A stretch of 64,000 bases of DNA from Gymnothorax reevesii (lineage: Eukaryota > Chordata > Actinopteri > Anguilliformes > Muraenidae), in the NCBI GenBank assembly GCA_029721435.1, contig CM056577.1, positions 26,429,719-26,493,718 of the forward strand, written 5' to 3'. The notes under the pieces were generated by a model, which was not told the origin of the DNA, did no database searches, and was given only the letters and a program-made list of their open reading frames with translations. Position 1 is the stretch's first letter; each line of letters begins with the position of its first letter. The position numbers were made by a program, and so were the translations under genes. Positions 60,426-64,000 of the stretch are shown here, one piece after another.

Positions 60426-60506
60426 TTATGTATTGCTTATCGTGTTTGCCTCCACATTCTCCAAAAACGCTCCTGTCTGTCTTCTTTTTCGTCCGCGCGA
60501 CGCCAT
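60426..60506 (-). CDS. 26-codon ORF facing the first, in the TTAA transposon
   Basis: The reverse-strand ATG at 60506 sits in AAAAGATGGCGTCG, a good YY1-like context, and the frame reads MASRGRKRRQTGAFLEN before TAA at 60428-60426. The N-terminus is basic. Upstream on that strand is a CpG-rich GCATTGTGGGTCG stretch like vertebrate housekeeping-type promoters. It may be the truncated first exon of a second transposon gene. It is short enough that chance cannot be excluded. Confidence 0.3.
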   Translation of the reverse strand: MASRGRKRRQTGAFLENVEANTISNT

Positions 60507-60743
60507 CTTTTTTTACAGTGCGCGATTTCGACCCACAATGCTTTGCGCGGTAAATAATCTAGCCGATCTATTGTTAGACCGGGAAACCCTTTTTTGAAAA
60601 ATTGCATTTCCTAAGGTTATTTTTGGACAAATATTTTTTATAATTTTTTTTGGGCCATATTACAGATAGCTTGATTTTTGGAATTTTTTTTAAAAAACAC
60701 ATGCAAGGTATTTACTGGCACTTTAAGCTGATGACCATCCATC

Positions 60744-61976
60744 TGTTGGGATTCTGGATTCTGCTGTCTAGTTTAAGTTCTGTGCCTGGCCAAGTGCCAT
60801 GATGATTGATTCTGTGTTTAGTGACCACTGCTCTGTCTGACTATTCTTAGGATTGTGTTTTGTGTGTTGGTATTTAGATTTCCTGTTTATTATTTTTCAT
60901 GTTTAGATCATTTAGTTTCCAAGCCATGTTTTCATTTCCATGCTTTGCACTTTGTCTCCCCTGTCTTGTCATGTGTGTATCTTTGCTCACGGTCCCTTGT
61001 CTTGTGTGCCACTCATTCGGGTGATTTATTGGTTTCTGGGTTTCAATCTTCTTTCATTATCTCGTGTTCTTCCTTCCTCTCTCTTTTACTGTCTTACTAA
61101 CACATACTAACAGTTTATTGTTTTTGCTAAATACTAACCCACACTAACCTTGTATATTTGGACTAACTTACTAACAAGCACTTGGGATTGTATAGCTGCA
61201 CTTACTAATTGACTAATGATCTCTCAGCTGTCGCCCAATTCTAGTCTCCGCCTCCTTGCCTATCCCTAATTATCTCTGCTGCAGTTTTCCACTTATATCT
61301 CATGCTTTCCTTTTCTTTTGACTATGCACTTTTAGTACTCCTTAACCGGAGCTGTTGTTTGTACTTAGGTTTGTCTTGTGATCCCTGTCTGCGTTTTGGG
61401 CTACAGCCAAATTCATGTAATTAGTTTATCCCTCATGTGTCTCTCCCTGATCATTGTTCCCACTGATTGCACCTGTTCTCCCTGGTCATGTGTTTACCCC
61501 GGGTGTGTATATAAGATGTCTGTTTGGTTCTCACTCTTGTCAGATCGTTCTCCCTAGTTTTCTCGTGCCACGTTTCTCGCCTTGATTGCTCAGTGTTTTT
61601 CTTTCTGACTGGATTGCTCGACTATTGATTTTGGTTTGCCCTTTTTGGATTTTGTTGCATCTGTGAGTTTTGACCTTTTTCTGCCCGACCTTGATTTTGT
61701 GATTACTGCCCTGGTTTTGGATTCGGACTGTCTTTGGCTTATGAGTTTGTTTCTCCTCCAAACCTACGCCTGTGTACCGAACCCTTTTTGTCTGACCACG
61801 AACTTTGTTATTGGTGCCCTGGTTACAATTCTGGATTACGCCCATCGGATACTGTTTTTGGATTGTGGACTTTGTACCGTTGCCAGCTCTGTTGGGGGGT
61901 TTCCCCCTTCAGAAATAAAGCCTCCTTTTTGCATTTTACTGGTTGTCGCACTTGGTTCATTTCGTAAATCACAACA
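60744..61976 (+). mobile_element. 5' LTR of a Ty3/gypsy retrotransposon
   Basis: Ends TGTTGGGATTCTGG and ...ATCACAACA give the inverted TGTTG/CAACA termini typical of LTRs. A TATA box, TATATAAG, is at 61508-61515, and AATAAA is at 61914-61919, 57 bases before the end. At 1233 bases it is a long LTR. It is immediately followed by the leader (61977-61989) and gag start. The primer-binding site is not obvious in TTACGATCTGACC. The 3' LTR is outside the window. Orientation is the same as FBXL7, so its poly-A signal lies in sense in intron 2. Confidence 0.85.
61508..61515 (+). promoter_or_regulatory. TATA box of the gypsy LTR
   Basis: TATATAAG lies within the LTR about 470 bases before its 3' end, marking the likely U3/R promoter. 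The poly-A signal AATAAA follows at 61914-61919. Confidence 0.65.
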
Positions 61977-61989
61977 TTACGATCTGACC

Positions 61990-64000
61990 ATGACGGAGCC
62001 AGCGTCAGACCAGTCTCTGCAGGAGGTAGTGCACCAACAGGGCGCTCAGTTAGAATTCCAAGAGCGTCAGCTTCGGGCTCTTATGCAACATATGCAAACC
62101 ATGAGTCTTCAGATGGCGGATCTCACTCGCTCTGTGCAAGAAGCTCAGCGGCTACAGTCTCCCCAGCCTGCCGTCCATGCCACTCCTGCTCCTGCGTCTG
62201 CTCCACTACTGCCAGTCTGCGAGCCACGCCTGCCACCGCCTGAGAGGTACGACGGGAACCCGGGAGCATGTCGGGCTTTTCTCACCCAGTGCAAGCTCAT
62301 TTTCAGCCTACAGCCCTCGTCATTCCCCACCGAAAGAGCTCGGGTTGCTTTCATCATCACGCAACTGACGGGAAGGGCCAAGCAGTGGGCTACGGCTGCA
62401 TGGGAAGCAGATCTACCCTGCGTGCAAACGTCTAATTTGCTGGGTGAGGAGATGAGGCGCATCTTTGACCGCACGAAGCTGGGTCACGAGGCGGGACGAG
62501 AAATTCTGCGCATTCGACAGGGGAGCCGTTCCGTGGCCGACTACGCCATCGATTTCCAGACACTGGCTACCAACAGCAGGTGGGGACATAGAGCTTTGTT
62601 CGATGCCTTTTTTAACGGGCTTTCTGAAGTGTTAAAGGATGAGCTGGTTTCCCGGGAGTTACCGGAGGATTTGGATGACTTGGTCGACTTGGCTATTCGC
62701 GTGGATTCCCGATTGGAAGAACGCAGACGCTTCGCCTCCCGTAGACGACCTAACCCACTCCTCCAGAGCACTCCGCCTCTACCACCCCCTACTGGCGACA
62801 GTCCTCCTGAGCCAGAACCCATGCAACTGGGCCGTACTCGCATCCCTTTGGAGGAGAAGAACCGCCGTCGCAGAGAAGGGGCCTGCTTCTACTGTGGCAA
62901 GGGGGGACACCACATTGCTCAGTGTCCCAACAAGAGAAGTTCCCCTGGTGCACAGAGAAGAGTAGTGATTGGAGTGACGCCAGTGCAGGAGACTAAGAAC
63001 CGTACGTGCCTCCCAGTTATCCTGGAGTGGGAAGGAGGGAGTAAGTCCACCCTAGCCCTCATTGATACTGGCGCTGAGGAGAACCTCATCGATGTGGAGC
63101 TGGCTCAAGAATGGGGAATCCCTACCGAGAGGATCTTTCCTGACCGGGTCGCCAATTCACTCAGTGGCCAGAAAATAGCCCAGATAACTCACGCTACCTG
63201 CCCCATCAAACTCAAAACCTCAGGAAACCACCACGAAACCATTCAGCTCCTCCTCTTACATTCTCCCCATGCTCCCATTGTTTTGGGCCATCCATGGATG
63301 GCCAAACACCTCCCAAATATTGATTGGCGGAAGAATGAGGTTAAGGGTTGGAGCCCCAACTGCTCCCTGGCATGCCTCCACAACGCCCGCGAACCTCAAC
63401 ACAGCCCATCCCAAGAAGAAATACCAGACCTTGAGAAGGTCCCCCTAGAGTTCCGTGACCTTAAGGAGGTGTTCTCCAAATCCCGGGCCACCAGTTTGCC
63501 TCCTCACCGACCATATGACTGTTGTATTGACCTGAAGCCAGGTACTATGCCCCCTAGAGGTCGACTATATTCCCTCTCCAGACCAGAAACCCAGGCCATG
63601 GAAAAATACCTTTCTGAGTCACTTGCTGCTGGCATTATTCGACCATCGTCCTCTCCCGCTGGTGCTGGGTTTTTCTTTGTGGCCAAAAAGGACGGGACGT
63701 TGAGGCCCTGTATAGATTACCGTGGACTGAATGAAATAACTACTAAGAACCGCTACCCACTTCCACTCATGAATACTGCTTTCGATCTCCTACAGGGAGC
63801 TAAGATTTTTACCAAACTCGATCTTCGCAATGCATATCACTTGGTGCGTATCAGAGAAGGGGATGAGTGGAAGACCGCCTTCAACACTCCCACTGGGCAC
63901 TGGGAGTACCTGGTTCTTCCTTTTGGCCTTACTAACGCTCCAGCGGTGTTCCAGAGTCTAGTGAACGATGTTCTGAGAGATATGATAAATAAGTTTGTGT
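61990..64000 (+). CDS. Ty3/gypsy gag-pro-pol polyprotein, intact, 3' truncated by the window
   Basis: One uninterrupted frame of 670 codons runs from the ATG at 61990 to the window end. The Gag part has a coiled N-terminal stretch (about residues 9-55) and a retrotransposon-gag capsid region (about 75-250). A CCHC zinc knuckle follows, with Cys299, Cys302, His307 and Cys312. The aspartic protease active site DTGA is at 359-362. Reverse transcriptase begins at about residue 500, with the KKDGTLRPCIDYRGLN block near 569-584, the first catalytic Asp in LDLRNAY (Asp611) and PFGLTNAPAVFQ (644-655). The YxDD box, RNase H and integrase should lie downstream. Gag and Pol share a frame with no stop or frameshift between them. 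Absence of any stop implies a young and possibly competent copy. Confidence 0.93.
   Translation, partial: MTEPASDQSLQEVVHQQGAQLEFQERQLRALMQHMQTMSLQMADLTRSVQEAQRLQSPQPAVHATPAPASAPLLPVCEPRLPPPERYDGNPGACRAFLTQCKLIFSLQPSSFPTERARVAFIITQLTGRAKQWATAAWEADLPCVQTSNLLGEEMRRIFDRTKLGHEAGREILRIRQGSRSVADYAIDFQTLATNSRWGHRALFDAFFNGLSEVLKDELVSRELPEDLDDLVDLAIRVDSRLEERRRFASRRRPNPLLQSTPPLPPPTGDSPPEPEPMQLGRTRIPLEEKNRRRREGACFYCGKGGHHIAQCPNKRSSPGAQRRVVIGVTPVQETKNRTCLPVILEWEGGSKSTLALIDTGAEENLIDVELAQEWGIPTERIFPDRVANSLSGQKIAQITHATCPIKLKTSGNHHETIQLLLLHSPHAPIVLGHPWMAKHLPNIDWRKNEVKGWSPNCSLACLHNAREPQHSPSQEEIPDLEKVPLEFRDLKEVFSKSRATSLPPHRPYDCCIDLKPGTMPPRGRLYSLSRPETQAMEKYLSESLAAGIIRPSSSPAGAGFFFVAKKDGTLRPCIDYRGLNEITTKNRYPLPLMNTAFDLLQGAKIFTKLDLRNAYHLVRIREGDEWKTAFNTPTGHWEYLVLPFGLTNAPAVFQSLVNDVLRDMINKFV

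Larger units (their letters stand above)
59892..60722. mobile_element. TTAA-flanked transposon retaining two inward-facing short ORFs
   Basis: Inverted ends of 24 perfect bases start AGTGCCAGTAAATACC; TTAA lies outside both (59888-59891 and 60723-60726), with further identity to C...G. The 831-base element has CpG-rich inner shoulders, each with an ATG set in an ATGGCG context: + strand at 60150 and - strand at 60506. TTAA target choice fits piggyBac- or Kolobok-type transposons. I infer an internally deleted derivative of a larger two-gene element that kept both gene starts. No transposase catalytic domain is present. Confidence 0.78.
31835..64000 (+). other. fbxl7: FBXL7 intron 2 (5' 32 kb; acceptor beyond the window)
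   Basis: The donor GTGAGC is at 31835. I searched this stretch for the next FBXL7 coding segment (a Ser/Pro-rich region, F-box and leucine-rich repeats) and found none, so intron 2 runs past the end. Apart from the repeats listed, I see nothing recognisable in 31835-33070, 33120-34230, 35080-35622, 35915-39190, 39500-39790, 41336-41771, 43382-45044, 45991-47125, 47261-50224, 51030-52675, 52991-54049, 55666-58200 and 58899-59507. CpG-rich patches at 33600-33900 and 51300-51490 stand out in base composition only. Confidence 0.8.

Noticed and set aside
62145..62843. Reverse-strand ORFs across the gypsy gag
   Set aside because: They are shadows of the intact + strand gag-pro-pol frame.

Overview
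The window is animal nuclear DNA, almost certainly from a ray-finned (teleost-like) fish. It is gene-poor and intron-rich, with vertebrate splice signals and a dense load of fish-typical repeats: Tc1-like transposons, palindromic hAT-type MITEs, tRNA-derived SINEs, a Ty3/gypsy element and a DIRS-type element. There is no bacterial or viral gene organisation, and most open frames are chance or repeat-derived.

The one host gene I can identify is FBXL7 (F-box/leucine-rich-repeat protein 7, a substrate receptor of SCF ubiquitin ligases) on the + strand. The first coding exon is 724-760 (MGANNGKQCGSE plus one base) with donor GTAAGT. The second is 31745-31834 (ending ...KNAATSE plus one base), preceded by TTTAG and followed by GTGAGC. 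The phases agree and the joined peptide matches the known vertebrate FBXL7 N-terminus. The F-box and LRR exons are not here, so 31835 to the end is intron 2. The 5' leader holds several upstream ORFs, one of which overlaps the main start codon and ends only in exon 2.

Intron 1 (761-31744), left to right: a degenerate SINE (1902-2084); a hAT-like remnant (3110-3292); a Tc1-like relic (4962-5215) split by a small foldback element (5098-5171); a MITE (5948-6145); a solo LTR carrying an intact SINE with 11-bp target duplications (6191-7333); telomere-like repeats (8190-8665); a nested MITE (9218-9732); a reverse-strand tyrosine-recombinase retrotransposon with split direct repeats and three private minisatellites (10471-15111), which also holds a second foldback copy; a 53-bp minisatellite (16048-16360); a MITE (17822-18007); a Tc1 element broken by three other repeats (20040-22922); a MITE (23716-23979); a reverse-strand LINE tail (26560-27475); and a repeat at 30224-30506.

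Intron 2 (from 31835) holds a second solo LTR with perfect 5-bp duplications (34637-35079); a TTAA-flanked MITE (35623-35914); two adjacent Tc1-like elements (39793-41335 and 41772-43381); a reversed Tc1 relic (45421-45990); a third LTR of the same family (50588 to about 51030); several minisatellites; hAT and SINE copies (55079-55665); a candidate LTR (58201-58898); a TTAA-flanked transposon that keeps short inward-facing ORFs (59892-60722); and, running off the end, the 5' LTR and intact gag-pro-pol frame of a young Ty3/gypsy element in the same sense as FBXL7 (60744-64000).

The observations most likely to be new are the split-direct-repeat DIRS-type element with three internal satellites, the foldback element whose loop is a variable CTTGA array, the two-ORF TTAA transposon, and the overlapping uORF at the FBXL7 start.
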